Numbered from the stretch's first letter, positions 1 through 9,733 are shown. The stretch: DNA of 64,000 bases from Leptospira kmetyi serovar Malaysia str. Bejo-Iso9 (GCF_000243735.2 NZ_AHMP02000003.1:3678001-3742000), one strand, 5' to 3'. Numbers and translations: made by a program. Notes: generated by a model from the sequence alone, not told the origin.

Positions 1-1
1 C

Positions 2-1801
2 GCGGACTACGAGGACTATCAAGCCAAGTTCAATTGGAAACCGGGAAACAATCATACGTTCAACGTTCTTCTTTTCGGAGCCAAGGATAAACAGAAATAC
101 ACGAAGGCTCAGGACGATTTCGAAAACAGTAAAAAAGAATTCTTAGGTCTTTCCACTTTGCAGGAAGCTGCGTCGGGCCGTCCTCCCGTGGGTTTGGAGC
201 GATTGTTTCGAACGAGCGGTTTCCGTTATACGTATAATAATAAATCCTGGTTCGAAACCTCCGTGTCTCTTTCGAACAATTATTTTCGAGAGAATTTCGA
301 AGTGAACTTCAACAATCCGTTGACCGCCGAGCTGATCTTCGGTTTGCAGAACGTCACCACTCAGAATATTAACTTTTTGGAAAATAATACGAGGGTCACT
401 CTGATTGAAAGACATCTAACGTTTCGTTTCGGAGGACAACTTAGGGAAAAGACGATTCAACTTCAGGGCGAGGACATCAAATCTTCCAATTCCACCTTTC
501 TCGATTTTTTCAACAGCCTTTTGGATTCCAATCGTCAGTTCCGCGCTTTGATCGAAGGGGATCATATTCATACGAGAGAGATCGCGGGTTTTGCCGAGTT
601 GGAATTTAAGATCGGCGGTTTCAGCGTTCTTCCCGGTTACAGACACGACTACTACGATAAGGTGCACGAAAAACGGGACGCGTTTCGCGGAAGAGCCGAG
701 TATGAAATTCTTAAAACCGGAACGAAATTTTTGGCGGGAACGGGAGAACACTACAACGCTCCGTTGCAGATCGAACAGTATTCCGCGAGATCTGGAAATC
801 CGAATCTGAAGATGGAACATTCGATTCATTCTTCCGTGGGAATCGAACAAAGAATCTCTTCGGATTATATCATCAAGGTGGAAGGCTTTCATAATCAGTA
901 TTCCAATCTTGTTACGCCCGATTCTTACGTTCAAGATCCGTATCAACCGAACAACGAAAAACGAGACATCGTAAATCATACCGCCGACGTAGAAAAAAAT
1001 CCTTACATAGTCAGAAACATGAACTACTCGAATTCAAGGGACGGTTATTCGAGAGGTGTGGAGTTTTTTCTAAAAGCCAATCAGGGTTCGGCGAGAAGAT
1101 TCTTCGGTTGGATTTCTTATACGAATTCCGTTTCGAAAAGAAACAACCACCAGCCCCAACTTACGGACGACGAGGAAAAACAAAGAACGAAGGATAACCG
1201 AGGTCATAGACTTCAATACCAATTGCACGAAGGCGGAAACTATCTCAATTACTACGACGACGGCAAGTTCGAACTTCTCGTCGACAACGACAAACTGCTG
1301 TTATACGATTACGATAGAACGCATATTCTCAACATCGTGTTCGCTTGGAAGTTCGGTCAGAGTTGGCAGATCGGAAGTAAATATACGTATCTTACGAACG
1401 TCCCGATCACTCCGATCGTCGGTTCGAACAAGGCCGCGGCGATCGCTTCCACGGGTATCAATTTATACAATCCGAAGTACGCGGACCATTATAACTCGGG
1501 GAGATGGCCAGACTTTCATCAGCTCGATATTCGTATCGATCGTTTTATGAACTATCAATGGGGTTACGTGAACACGTACATCGAACTCATCAATTTTTTC
1601 GGAAACAGAAATCAGATCAGTCAGACGTTCAATAACTTCGGAGCTTACTCGAGGGACGCGGTGACCAATCCTCTGACGGGTATCACGACTCCGAGCAATC
1701 CGGCCCCGGTATATAATTCCAATTACATCGAGTCCACGGCCATCGGAGGAAAGGTGAAATATTATCCTTTGATCAGCGTCGGGATTCAGATTAAGTTTTA
1801 G
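2..1801 (+). CDS. TonB-dependent outer-membrane receptor, C-terminal part
   Basis: The frame is open from the first bases of the window to a TAG at 1799-1801, so the gene starts upstream and only about 600 C-terminal residues are present. The sequence alternates aromatic and charged residues in beta-strand pattern, contains segments such as QYSARSGNPNLKMEHS and YSRGVEFFLKANQGS that are typical of TonB-receptor barrels, and ends in the classic outer-membrane signature (VGIQIKF, terminal Phe). It should form a 22-strand barrel importing a siderophore, vitamin or other ligand with TonB energy; the ligand cannot be told because plug and TonB box are missing. A terminator-like hairpin follows at once. 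Confidence 0.85.
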   Translation, partial: ADYEDYQAKFNWKPGNNHTFNVLLFGAKDKQKYTKAQDDFENSKKEFLGLSTLQEAASGRPPVGLERLFRTSGFRYTYNNKSWFETSVSLSNNYFRENFEVNFNNPLTAELIFGLQNVTTQNINFLENNTRVTLIERHLTFRFGGQLREKTIQLQGEDIKSSNSTFLDFFNSLLDSNRQFRALIEGDHIHTREIAGFAELEFKIGGFSVLPGYRHDYYDKVHEKRDAFRGRAEYEILKTGTKFLAGTGEHYNAPLQIEQYSARSGNPNLKMEHSIHSSVGIEQRISSDYIIKVEGFHNQYSNLVTPDSYVQDPYQPNNEKRDIVNHTADVEKNPYIVRNMNYSNSRDGYSRGVEFFLKANQGSARRFFGWISYTNSVSKRNNHQPQLTDDEEKQRTKDNRGHRLQYQLHEGGNYLNYYDDGKFELLVDNDKLLLYDYDRTHILNIVFAWKFGQSWQIGSKYTYLTNVPITPIVGSNKAAAIASTGINLYNPKYADHYNSGRWPDFHQLDIRIDRFMNYQWGYVNTYIELINFFGNRNQISQTFNNFGAYSRDAVTNPLTGITTPSNPAPVYNSNYIESTAIGGKVKYYPLISVGIQIKF

Positions 1802-1819
1802 GATTTTCGGATCGGACCG

Positions 1820-1861
1820 CATTCTCCATTCGAAAAGGATGGACAGAATGTCTTTTTTTTG
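1820..1861 (+). terminator. Rho-independent terminator after the TonB receptor
   Basis: Arms CATTCT-CCAT (1820-1829) and ATGG-AC-AGAATG (1839-1850) pair with a two-base bulge and are followed by a run of eight T at 1852-1860. It lies 19 bases after the receptor stop and separates it from yebC. Confidence 0.7.
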
Positions 1862-1936
1862 ATTTCTGGAAAGTATCATTTAGAATCAACCTTGCTTGAT
1901 TCTGTCATCAAAAGCATTTCATAGGGGATAGCACTC

Positions 1937-2686
<750 letters not shown>

Positions 2687-2726
2687 TCTTCTAAAAAATC
2701 CTTTCATCTCTTCTCTCTTTCTTGTT

Positions 2727-2765
2727 GGGAAAGGGAGAAGCGGATCTTCCCTCTTTCCCTTTTTC
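2727..2765 (+). terminator. Imperfect terminator hairpin between yebC and ruvC
   Basis: GGGAAAGGGAGAAG (2727-2740) can pair imperfectly with CTTCCCTCTTTCCC (2746-2759) and is followed by TTTTT. It may attenuate rather than stop transcription into ruvC. Confidence 0.5.
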
Positions 2766-2791
2766 CTTTCCTTCTTTCGGGAGTTTTTCAT

Positions 2792-3289
2792 TTGAGAATC
2801 ATCGGAATCGATCCGGGTTCGCATAGAGCCGGTTATGCGGTTTTGGAAAAGGCATCTTCTAAGATTCGGATTCTTACCTACGGAACCGTAGAAGTTCCTT
2901 CGGGAACTCCGAGTCCCGAGAATCTTTTGATCCTTCGAAAAGGTCTTGTCGATCTTTTGGAAGAATATAAACCTGCGATCGCTTCGGTAGAGGAGATGTT
3001 TTTTGCTAAGAATAAAAAAACCGCGTCTCGTGTGTTCGAATCCCGAGGTGTTCTTTTGCTTACATTAGCGGAATTGAATATTCGAATTTTAGAACCTACC
3101 GTTTCTCAAATCAAAAAGGGAACCACGGGAAGCGGAACGGCGGATAAAAAACAGATTCGCCAAGCGTTGAAGATTCTTTTGGGAATCGATCTGCTCAAAG
3201 GCCACGACGATTCTTGGGACGCGGTCGCGGCGGCTTATGTCGGGCTTTCGATGAGCTCCAGTCCTTTGCTCGGAGCTCGGGTTCGTTGA
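2792..3289 (+). CDS. ruvC: Holliday junction resolvase RuvC
   Basis: A 165-residue RuvC, the normal length. It cuts Holliday junctions together with RuvAB during recombinational repair. The N-terminal [17 protein letters not shown] supplies the first catalytic Asp (D7), VEEMFF gives the Glu (E67/E68), and [13 protein letters not shown] near residues 137-149 supplies the C-terminal His/Asp residues. Start is TTG at 2792, the only start that keeps the beta-1 strand, with GGGAG 10 bases upstream. A hairpin with six T follows 8 bases after the stop. Confidence 0.95.
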   Translation: MRIIGIDPGSHRAGYAVLEKASSKIRILTYGTVEVPSGTPSPENLLILRKGLVDLLEEYKPAIASVEEMFFAKNKKTASRVFESRGVLLLTLAELNIRILEPTVSQIKKGTTGSGTADKKQIRQALKILLGIDLLKGHDDSWDAVAAAYVGLSMSSSPLLGARVR

Positions 3290-3296
3290 CGAACCT

Positions 3297-3320
3297 TCGT
3301 CGTATCTCCGACGATTTTTT
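3297..3320 (+). terminator. Terminator hairpin after ruvC
   Basis: TCGTCG (3297-3302), loop TATCTC, CGACGA (3309-3314), then TTTTTT. A perfect 6-bp stem with a U-tract. The same hairpin sequence recurs, with a compensatory base pair, at 3443-3460. Confidence 0.7.
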
Positions 3321-3460
3321 AGTGAAACGCGCCGGGCCCCGCCCGAGTTAGGGTGGAGGTGGAGAGGTGGTGGGCAAATTCGCAAGATCCTTCTCTAACA
3401 GAAAATCGGCTTTTCGTAAAGTAAAATTCCGAACTCAAACTCTTGTCGTACCTCCGACAA
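3297..3460. repeat. Hairpin-bounded intergenic element
   Basis: The spacer between ruvC and the rhodanese gene starts with TCGTCG-TATCTC-CGACGA and near its end has TTGTCG-TACCTC-CGACAA (3443-3460), same orientation. Between them lies a GC-rich stretch around 3330-3375 (GGGCCCCGCCC, then GTTAGGGTGGAGGTGGAGAG) unlike its surroundings. This looks like a small dispersed repeat element; copies elsewhere in the genome are presumed, not seen. Confidence 0.45.
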
Positions 3461-3483
3461 CGAGCGATTCAAAATAATCTTGA

Positions 3484-4014
3484 TTACTCCACTTCACTTC
3501 CTTCGAACGGAATCTTCGTCGTTTTGACGTCCAAAAGAGGACCGAGTTCGTAGACATTCTGATAACCGTACGCTTTGAGCGAAATGAATGTGGAAAGGTT
3601 CAGAGATGCCGCCGGAGCTTTTGCGGCAAAGGCTTGAGGACTTCCGGTAAAATTATTATTGCAGTATATTAAAACTTTAGAATGTAAATTCGGGATCGCA
3701 TGAGCCAAGGATTCTTTTGTGAACTCCGTAAACGGAAGGCTCACCGCGCCTCGGATATGTCTGAGTTTGTAACGCGATTCGGAACGCGCATCCAAAAGAA
3801 CGACGTCCTCGTTTTCGATCATTCTTAAAAATTCCTCTTCCGTAAGACGTTTGGCCTCTCTTTCCTCCGAGGAAGAATTGACCGTATTCTGAAACGTTTT
3901 GTAGTCGATGAGCCGATTCGGAATTCTGTTTTTGGATTTGATCACGGTTTTCTCCTTCCCGATAAGAATGCCGCCTATACAAAGAATCGATAAAAAAATC
4001 AAAAGATTTCTCAT
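3484..4014 (-). CDS. Exported rhodanese-like domain protein
   Basis: A 176-residue protein with an N-terminal hydrophobic segment (residues 4-19, signal anchor or signal peptide) followed by one rhodanese domain. The domain shows VVLLDARSESRYKLRHIRGAVSLPF (residues 71-95) and the active-site loop VLIYCNNNFTGS with C118 as the predicted persulfide cysteine. Likely a periplasmic sulfurtransferase or sulfur-carrier protein; substrate unknown. The start at 4014 is chosen because GGAGGAGA sits 3-4 bases upstream of the ATG; the frame is open further upstream but that part lacks protein-like character. Confidence 0.8.
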   Translation of the reverse strand: MRNLLIFLSILCIGGILIGKEKTVIKSKNRIPNRLIDYKTFQNTVNSSSEEREAKRLTEEEFLRMIENEDVVLLDARSESRYKLRHIRGAVSLPFTEFTKESLAHAIPNLHSKVLIYCNNNFTGSPQAFAAKAPAASLNLSTFISLKAYGYQNVYELGPLLDVKTTKIPFEGSEVE

Positions 4015-4261
4015 ATTCTCCTCCGAATTGAATTGGATCTTGGATCCAAAAAATCGAATGTCAACCCGGTTTTTTGAAAGCGTTCTATAAGAATAACATT
4101 TAAGACCGACTTTCTTTGATCGGAATCGCCCATATCGTGTGTAAAAGAACGCTCGCAAATTCTGGGTTTTGGAAGAAGCGGTTAACGTATCTTTTTGGAA
4201 AAATATTTTCAAGGGAAAAGGCTTTTATAAATTGGTAAATCCAAACGAGGAAACGATCAAA

Positions 4262-5128
4262 GTGAGTAAGAATCGAATCGAAGGTTTTATAAAATCCGAA
4301 GAATGGAATCTTCAATATATCGCGGAAGGACAAGGTCCGGATTTGTTCGTAATCGGGAGCGCGCTTTATTACGATCGAAGTTTTTCAAAAAACCTGCGCG
4401 ATTCTTGCAGAATGATTTTTGCGGATCATAGGGGTTATGCGAACGGAAGTTCTTCCACGGATAAAAAGGATTTTTCTCTGGATATCGTTTTGGAGGATAT
4501 GGAACGCGTTCGAAAAAAACTCGGATTGAATCGCGTCATTTTACTCGGACATTCCGGTCACGGTTATATGGCTCTCGAATACGCGAAAAAATATCCGCAA
4601 AACGTATCCCATCTGATCTTGATGTGTATGACTCCCGATCTATCCAAAAAAAGTCACGAGTTGATCGAATCGTATTTTCAAGAGAACGCTTCCGCCGATC
4701 GCAAGGAATATTTCGGAGAAAGAATGTCCAGACTCGGAGAAGCGATTTCGAAAGACCCAGAAAGCGCATTCAAATTATTTAATGTATATGCGGGCGCCCG
4801 AAGTTGGTATGATTTCAAATACGATTCTTCTTGGCTTTGGCGGGACGTTCCCGTAAACACCGCGTTCTTCGATCACGTTTGGGGAGAAATTTTCCGCGAC
4901 ATCGATATCAAACCGAAACTCGATAAGATCGAAGCGCCCGTTTATCTCGCTCTCGGAAGACACGATTATCTGATGCCTCCCGCTTATCTTTGGGAACCCG
5001 TTTTACCGCTTTTTAAGGATATAACTTTGCGTTATTTCGAAAAGAGCGGACATACGCCCCAACTTGAGGAACCGGAAACGTTCGATCGCGAACTTCTTTC
5101 CTGGTTAAAGGAGAAGAAGGCGCTTTAA
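4262..5128 (+). CDS. Alpha/beta-fold hydrolase
   Basis: About 288 residues of an alpha/beta hydrolase. LLGHSGHGYMALEY is the nucleophile elbow (GxSxG), the segment IEAPVYLALGRHDYLMPP carries the acid, and the C-terminal FEKSGHTPQLEEPETF carries the catalytic His. It resembles the proline iminopeptidase/epoxide-hydrolase-like group; the substrate is unknown. GTG at 4262 is preferred (GAGGA 12 bases upstream); an upstream TTG at 4169 would add 31 residues rich in Lys and aromatic residues that do not look like part of the fold, so the N-terminus is uncertain. Confidence 0.8.
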   Translation: MSKNRIEGFIKSEEWNLQYIAEGQGPDLFVIGSALYYDRSFSKNLRDSCRMIFADHRGYANGSSSTDKKDFSLDIVLEDMERVRKKLGLNRVILLGHSGHGYMALEYAKKYPQNVSHLILMCMTPDLSKKSHELIESYFQENASADRKEYFGERMSRLGEAISKDPESAFKLFNVYAGARSWYDFKYDSSWLWRDVPVNTAFFDHVWGEIFRDIDIKPKLDKIEAPVYLALGRHDYLMPPAYLWEPVLPLFKDITLRYFEKSGHTPQLEEPETFDRELLSWLKEKKAL

Positions 5129-5165
5129 ACGCGTTTTCTTTTCAATCGGACTTCGCTTAACAAAA

Positions 5166-6374
5166 TCAGCGGATCGCTTCCGCAATCGATCTCGCGATAA
5201 AAGGCCATTGATAGTTCGGATCCGGCTCGCTTCCCAAACGAACGATCACCGTACGGGTCGACGGAGAAACATAAATCAACTGACCCAGATTGCCCCGAGC
5301 CATAAAATCATAGGATTGATCCGAGTTTTTTAAACCCCACCAATGATATTTATAAAAGCCGCCCAACTTCGGCCAAAATGGAAAGACCTTCCATTCTCTT
5401 GAGTCCTGCGGATTCGGAGAGGTCGCTTCCTGAACCCAACGTTCGGAAAAAATTTTTTTACCGTTCCAATTTCCTCGATGTAAGAATAAAAGACCGAAAC
5501 GCGCCAGATCGACCGCGCTCGCTTTAAAACCTACGAGAGTTCTTTCAAAACCTTTTTCCTCGCTGTCCAAGGTCCAAAAGGAATCGAATTCCATCCCCAT
5601 CGGCTCCCAGATTTTTTTCTGAGTATATAAGGAAACGCTCATATTAGTCGCACGTTCTAAAATGATTCCTTCCAAAATCGGATAATAATCGTTGTAATTG
5701 AACGAGGCTCCGATCGGATTCTTACCGGCCTTTAAAGTCGAAACGATTCCTCTTAAATCGTTTCCGTAAAACGTTTGAATATCGGGAGAGAACGGAATGA
5801 ACAAAAAAAAAGTGTCTTCGATTCTTTGATAGTCGATCCCCGAAGACATGAGCAACAAATCTCGAATCGTTAAAGGATCCAATCCCTTGTTTTTCAGTTC
5901 GGGGATATATTCGATCACTGGATCGTCTACGCTTCGGATCTTGCCTTCTTCGATCGCGATTCCGATCAACGTCGATACAATCGACTTGGAAACCGAGAAT
6001 ACTGAATAAACCGAATTCCTTCCGGAATTTTTACCATATTTTTCGAGAACCACTTTGTCGTTTTTGACAACGACTAAGGCGTCGGTTTCCGTACGTGTAA
6101 ACAAATCGTCTAAGGAGGAAGATTCTTTTCCTTTCATCGTTTGAAAGGTGAGAATATTAGGAAAAATGAATTCTTTATTTTCGGGTAGTTTTGAAACGGG
6201 AGGAGACGCGAGGACTTTTTTTACCGGAAAGATATCGTTGGTTTTCGTATCGGGATACACATTCGTGATCGCCCTATAATACGTTCCGTTCGCGTCGCAA
6301 CCTGCAATCAAAACTGCACAAATACAAACATAAGCGTACGCAACCGAAATTAAAAACCGTCTTCGAATCATCAA
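5166..6374 (-). CDS. Serine hydrolase lipoprotein of the beta-lactamase/PBP class C fold
   Basis: A 402-residue protein starting with a lipoprotein-type signal peptide (LIAGC, lipidated Cys at 26). The beta-lactamase fold is indicated by VFSVSKS, giving the SxxK motif S127-K130, by FNYNDYYPILEGIILER, giving the Tyr-x-Asn-type motif, and by ARGNLGQLIYVSPSTRTVIVRLG near the C-terminus in place of the usual KTG strand. Such proteins are D-Ala-D-Ala carboxypeptidase- or esterase-like; a true beta-lactamase function is not implied. Convergent with the preceding hydrolase, stops 37 bases apart. Confidence 0.85.
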   Translation of the reverse strand: MMIRRRFLISVAYAYVCICAVLIAGCDANGTYYRAITNVYPDTKTNDIFPVKKVLASPPVSKLPENKEFIFPNILTFQTMKGKESSSLDDLFTRTETDALVVVKNDKVVLEKYGKNSGRNSVYSVFSVSKSIVSTLIGIAIEEGKIRSVDDPVIEYIPELKNKGLDPLTIRDLLLMSSGIDYQRIEDTFFLFIPFSPDIQTFYGNDLRGIVSTLKAGKNPIGASFNYNDYYPILEGIILERATNMSVSLYTQKKIWEPMGMEFDSFWTLDSEEKGFERTLVGFKASAVDLARFGLLFLHRGNWNGKKIFSERWVQEATSPNPQDSREWKVFPFWPKLGGFYKYHWWGLKNSDQSYDFMARGNLGQLIYVSPSTRTVIVRLGSEPDPNYQWPFIARSIAEAIR

Positions 6375-6447
6375 AACAACCCCGGAGTTTTTTTGTTAAG
6401 CGACATTCCAAATCCCAAGGGACAAAGAACTTTGATTAGACCGTAAC

Positions 6448-6981
6448 TCAACCCGGAAGGTTTAGGGAAAACCATTCTTCCTGTGAGGAGCTCGTTCTTT
6501 GTTCGTTTGAAACTTTCGCCGCAATCTTTTCTTGAGCACGTCGAATCGCGGCTGAAACCCAGGAATGAGAAATCGAATTTCCGGCGACTTCGAGTTGTTT
6601 CATCAGTTCGGCGACTTTTTCTCCTCCGAATTTTTGGAACAAGGGTTCGTCGAGCGAGGAAAAAACCGTGATCTCTTTGAACTTCAAAGAAAGAAACAGG
6701 TCCTATTCCGTTTTACGAAGAGGATGGTGTTCGCAGAAGATAGGCGTTCGATTGAAAAGGTCCGCGGCGGAAAGTTCGCGTGCGTAGGCGAGGTTCGGGG
6801 AATTCTCCCCTAAATCAAGAACGGTTTGAAACTTTCGAAACGATTCCTCGAACCAGAACGCGAACAGATACGAATCGTTCTTACGCAGAAGTCTTTTACA
6901 TTTTTCTAATTTAGAATTTTGTGAAATCCAAACCTCGTCCGTAATCGGAACGGACGGTTGGCGTTTCAAAAAATCGAACAT
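6448..6981 (-). pseudogene. Unknown gene interrupted by an in-frame amber codon
   Basis: Reading from ATG at 6981 the frame gives 92 residues (MFDFLKRQPSVPITDEVW...EHHPLRKTE), meets TAG at 6705-6703, then continues in the same frame with DLFLSLKFKEITVFSSLDE to a normal stop at 6448. The two parts together would make a 177-residue protein. No frameshift is needed; a single C-to-T change (CAG to TAG) explains it. I do not recognise the family. The second part could be restarted at TTG 6687 but no clear ribosome site precedes it. The gene begins 10 bases after coaX, so it is the third gene of the birA-coaX operon. Confidence 0.75.
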
Positions 6982-6991
6982 GATTCGAAAC

Positions 6992-7765
6992 TTATCGATT
7001 CATCTGATGAAGGATTTGTAAACCGCGCAGAGTCAAAAGCGGATCGATCTTATCGAAGATTCCCGGATGAGCCGCGTCGATCACCGTGACCAAACCGCCG
7101 GTTCCGATCACTCTATAATCGTCGCCTTTGTCTTTTTTGATTTCGCGAATGATTCCTTCCAAAAGACCGATCCAACCGAAGAAGAATCCGGCTTGAATCG
7201 ATTCGATCGTCGAATCGCCTAAGATTTTTTCGGGAGATTGAAATACGATCGGAGGAAGTTGAGAAGTGTTTCGAGTCAGCGCGTCCATGGAAACTTTCAA
7301 ACCCGGTGCGATCACACCTCCTAGATATTCCGGTTTTTCGCTCACCACACAGAAAGTGGTCGCGGTTCCCAAGTCGATGATGATGGATTTTCCGGGAGAA
7401 TCGATCACGGACGCCGCGGCGTTTACGAGACGATCCGCTCCGATTTCGTATGGTCTCGGATAAGCGATCGCAAAAGGAAGATTCATCTGATAGTGAACGC
7501 GAACGGCTTCGATCTTAAACCAATCCAAGAACATTCTATCCAAGATCGGATTTAAAGTAGGAACGACGCTGGAATAAATTCCGCCGGTGATCGCTTCGTT
7601 TTCGATTTTGAATTCTCTTAAGAATCCCTTGAAGAACAGTCCGAGTTCGTCGGACGTTCTATCTTTTCGAGTAACGGTTCGTTTGTGAAAGAGAGGAGTG
7701 GTCTTCCCGTTTTCGAAAATTCCGAAGACCGTGTTCGTATTGCCTACGTCGACTACTAAGAGCAT
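6992..7765 (-). CDS. coaX: Type III pantothenate kinase
   Basis: A 257-residue CoaX, phosphorylating pantothenate in the first step of CoA synthesis. [12 protein letters not shown] (residues 6-17) is the phosphate-binding loop, [15 protein letters not shown] is the pantothenate-binding/catalytic motif with the conserved Asp, and [15 protein letters not shown] the second nucleotide-binding motif. The start is one base from the birA stop, so the two are translated as a pair, a common arrangement linking two cofactor genes. Confidence 0.96.
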   Translation of the reverse strand: MLLVVDVGNTNTVFGIFENGKTTPLFHKRTVTRKDRTSDELGLFFKGFLREFKIENEAITGGIYSSVVPTLNPILDRMFLDWFKIEAVRVHYQMNLPFAIAYPRPYEIGADRLVNAAASVIDSPGKSIIIDLGTATTFCVVSEKPEYLGGVIAPGLKVSMDALTRNTSQLPPIVFQSPEKILGDSTIESIQAGFFFGWIGLLEGIIREIKKDKGDDYRVIGTGGLVTVIDAAHPGIFDKIDPLLTLRGLQILHQMNR

Positions 7766-7766
7766 T

Positions 7767-8537
7767 TTAGTTTAGAGAATGGAAGTCCTCCGGGCTGTCA
7801 ATGAAATCCAGCCGTGTTCCGGAAGGAGTTTTGAGGATTAAGGAGCCGTTTTCACCCAATCCTTCCAATACTCCCGTCAGGAGTTGGCCGTTTTCCGTAT
7901 AACTTACGGACTGGCCTTTCCAAAGTAGGAGTTCGTTTAACAAAATCAGTTCCTTTTTTCTTCCTTCGGAATCCTTCCAAAGAAGAATCGCCTCGTTTAA
8001 AAACGGAATCAGCTTTTCCAAGATCTCGCTTTTTTTACCGGCGCGATCCGGATTCGTGTTCAAGAATCCCGCGTCGCTGAGATGGGAAGGAATCGAATCC
8101 ACATTCCCGAATAAGTTCAATCCGATTCCTATGATCAGAGTGATGGAAGAACCTTCGATCTCCGACTCTATTAGAATTCCTGCAACCTTTTTCTTTCCTC
8201 TGTATAAATCGTTCGGCCATTTGATTTTAATGTCGCGGGTAAGTTCTGGATAAACGGAAAGAATGGCTTTGCAAAGCGCGGTTCCGATAAACAAGGAAAG
8301 GCCCGGTCCTCCGTCGAAATTTTCGAGTCCGATTTTTCCGGAAAAGATCAGGGATTCTTCTCCGAAAACTTCCCAGGTTCTATCCTTTCTTCCTCTACCT
8401 GCGGTTTGTTCTTCCGCGACGATCCAAGTTCCGTGCGGGAACTCTTTGCTTTTGATGACTGTGTTTGTCGATGTTACCGATTGTAAGAAGATTCCTTTTT
8501 CCGGTTGAAGTAAAACATTCTGCATGGCCAATACCAT
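7767..8537 (-). CDS. birA: Biotin--[acetyl-CoA-carboxylase] ligase
   Basis: A 256-residue biotin protein ligase that attaches biotin to the biotin carboxyl carrier protein. It shows the biotinyl-AMP loop [28 protein letters not shown], and a C-terminal SH3-like domain. No N-terminal helix-turn-helix is present, so this is a group I ligase without the repressor function of E. coli BirA. Start at 8537 or the Met four codons later. First gene of the birA-coaX-unknown operon. Confidence 0.93.
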   Translation of the reverse strand: MVLAMQNVLLQPEKGIFLQSVTSTNTVIKSKEFPHGTWIVAEEQTAGRGRKDRTWEVFGEESLIFSGKIGLENFDGGPGLSLFIGTALCKAILSVYPELTRDIKIKWPNDLYRGKKKVAGILIESEIEGSSITLIIGIGLNLFGNVDSIPSHLSDAGFLNTNPDRAGKKSEILEKLIPFLNEAILLWKDSEGRKKELILLNELLLWKGQSVSYTENGQLLTGVLEGLGENGSLILKTPSGTRLDFIDSPEDFHSLN

Positions 8538-8752
8538 CCTCGCATCGACCGAATGCGCAAGAAGAAAAATGCTCCGACCAAAATCGGTTAATGCGAAATG
8601 ATAAAGTGGATGAAAGGCTCTTTATTTTTTTGAATCTGCGAATTGTTTTTACAAGATCGCTCATATTTTAAGCAAAGAATGGAATAGATCCCTTGTTTCT
8701 CTGTCCGGATGGCAGTTGAGTAGAATGATGATTCTACAACTTAAGAAAGATA

Positions 8753-8824
8753 GGAGTTCCTACATTTTGAAAAAGAATTCTGGAGAATCGGATCCAACCT
8801 CGTTTTCCACAGTGTAGGAACTCC
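8753..8824. repeat. Inverted pair of the TGTAGGAACTCC dispersed motif
   Basis: GGAGTTCCTACATTTT at 8753-8768 and TGTAGGAACTCC at 8813-8824 are reverse complements over 12 bases, 44 bases apart. The same motif occurs at 19034 and, clustered, at 40002-40170, always between genes. Confidence 0.7.
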
Positions 8825-8904
8825 AACTCAAACGCTCCGATCGGTTTCATTTCGGTTTAAATCGAAGTGAATTATAAATATTAATATTCTTATTATATTT
8901 TGAA

Positions 8905-8929
8905 TTGACATCCTTTTTAAATTTATAAT
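8905..8929 (+). promoter_or_regulatory. Possible promoter of the DUF1554 lipoprotein
   Basis: TTGACA at 8905-8910 and TATAAT at 8924-8929 match the consensus hexamers but are only 13 bases apart, so the -35 may not be used with this -10. The -10 predicts a transcript starting only a few bases before the ATG, and there is no Shine-Dalgarno sequence, so the message could be near-leaderless. Confidence 0.35.
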
Positions 8930-8940
8930 TTATTTGCGTT

Positions 8941-9645
8941 ATGAAATTACCCCTGAAATCACAACTAACGTGTTTCTCTTTAATTCTTGTTATACTATCC
9001 TTTCTGACGATCCAATGCAAATCCTCCTCGGACGACGGAAATGAGAACGTTGTGATCGCCGCTTTGGCGCTGTTAGTCGCTCAAAATAATGCGGCCAACG
9101 GCGGATCGAGCGATTCTAAACTTCGTGTTTTTGTAACCGCGACTTCCTATGACGGAAATCTCGGCGGGATCAACGGAGCGGATACGAAATGTTCGACCGA
9201 TGCCAACAAACCTTCGACCGGAACGTATAAGGCTTTTATCACCGGAGATTCGGGCGGTTTAGGAAGAAGATACGCTTGTATCAACGACGGTGTCGTATGT
9301 CCGAGTAATCCGACCACTGGAGCGAAAAACTGGATCTTACAAGCAAGTAAGGATTATTATCGAATCGATCAAACCACAAAGGTATTTACGACCGATGCGA
9401 ACGGTTTGATTTCCACTGTGAGCAATCCCATCCAAGCAACGGCGGCTTCGTTTTGGTCCGGGTTTGTTGCGACCACGACCGATTGGTCTGCGGCGGGAAC
9501 GGGAACTTGCGGAAACTGGCAGAGTAACGCGTTCGGTAACAATGGAAACGCGGGACAAGCGAATGCGGCGACGGTGGCCTTAAAAGGAAGTACGATTCCG
9601 GCCTGTGATTCGGCTCCTCAGAAACTTCTCTGCGTAGAACAATAA
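8941..9645 (+). CDS. DUF1554-domain lipoprotein
   Basis: A 234-residue protein with a lipoprotein signal peptide (hydrophobic residues 9-25, then IQC; acylation predicted at Cys26) and a C-terminal DUF1554-type domain. Features of the domain visible here are LRVFVTATSYDGNLGGINGADTKC, the paired cysteines in RRYACINDGVVCPSN and AACDSAPQKLLCVEQ-type C-terminus (SAPQKLLCVEQ). DUF1554 proteins are an expanded surface family in pathogenic Leptospira; the function is not settled. The segment between residues 28 and 60 is a low-complexity tether. A strong terminator follows. Confidence 0.88.
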   Translation: MKLPLKSQLTCFSLILVILSFLTIQCKSSSDDGNENVVIAALALLVAQNNAANGGSSDSKLRVFVTATSYDGNLGGINGADTKCSTDANKPSTGTYKAFITGDSGGLGRRYACINDGVVCPSNPTTGAKNWILQASKDYYRIDQTTKVFTTDANGLISTVSNPIQATAASFWSGFVATTTDWSAAGTGTCGNWQSNAFGNNGNAGQANAATVALKGSTIPACDSAPQKLLCVEQ

Positions 9646-9677
9646 CCGTTCAACGATAACGAATCGTAAAAAATAAA

Positions 9678-9694
9678 GAGAACGAAACGTTCTC
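9678..9694 (+). other. Small hairpin before the terminator
   Basis: GAGAACG-AAA-CGTTCTC is a perfect 7-bp stem with a 3-base loop in the 3' untranslated region of the lipoprotein gene, 13 bases before the terminator stem. Confidence 0.45.
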
Positions 9695-9707
9695 CATAAA
9701 AGAAAAA

Positions 9708-9733
9708 ACCCCGAAAAAATCGGGGCTTTTTTA
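9708..9733 (+). terminator. Rho-independent terminator of the DUF1554 lipoprotein
   Basis: CCCCGA (9709-9714 region), AAAAA loop, TCGGGG, then CTTTTTT. A-tract upstream and T-tract downstream make it potentially bidirectional. Confidence 0.85.

Larger units (their letters stand above)
8538..8940. other. Intergenic region with an inverted short-repeat pair
   Basis: No convincing gene. It must hold the birA operon promoter (minus) and the promoter of the DUF1554 lipoprotein (plus). It also carries two oppositely oriented copies of the GGAGTTCCTACA / TGTAGGAACTCC motif at 8753 and 8813. The last 100 bases before 8941 are very AT-rich. Confidence 0.6.

Noticed and set aside
5166..6374. Beta-lactamase resistance gene
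   Set aside because: It has the SxxK and Tyr motifs but a non-standard third motif and a lipoprotein signal, more like a carboxypeptidase or esterase relative; resistance is not implied.
6685..6705. Selenocysteine, pyrrolysine or other programmed read-through at the amber codon
   Set aside because: Nothing in the sequence supports it; UAG is an ordinary stop in spirochaetes and a simple nonsense mutation is the plainer reading.
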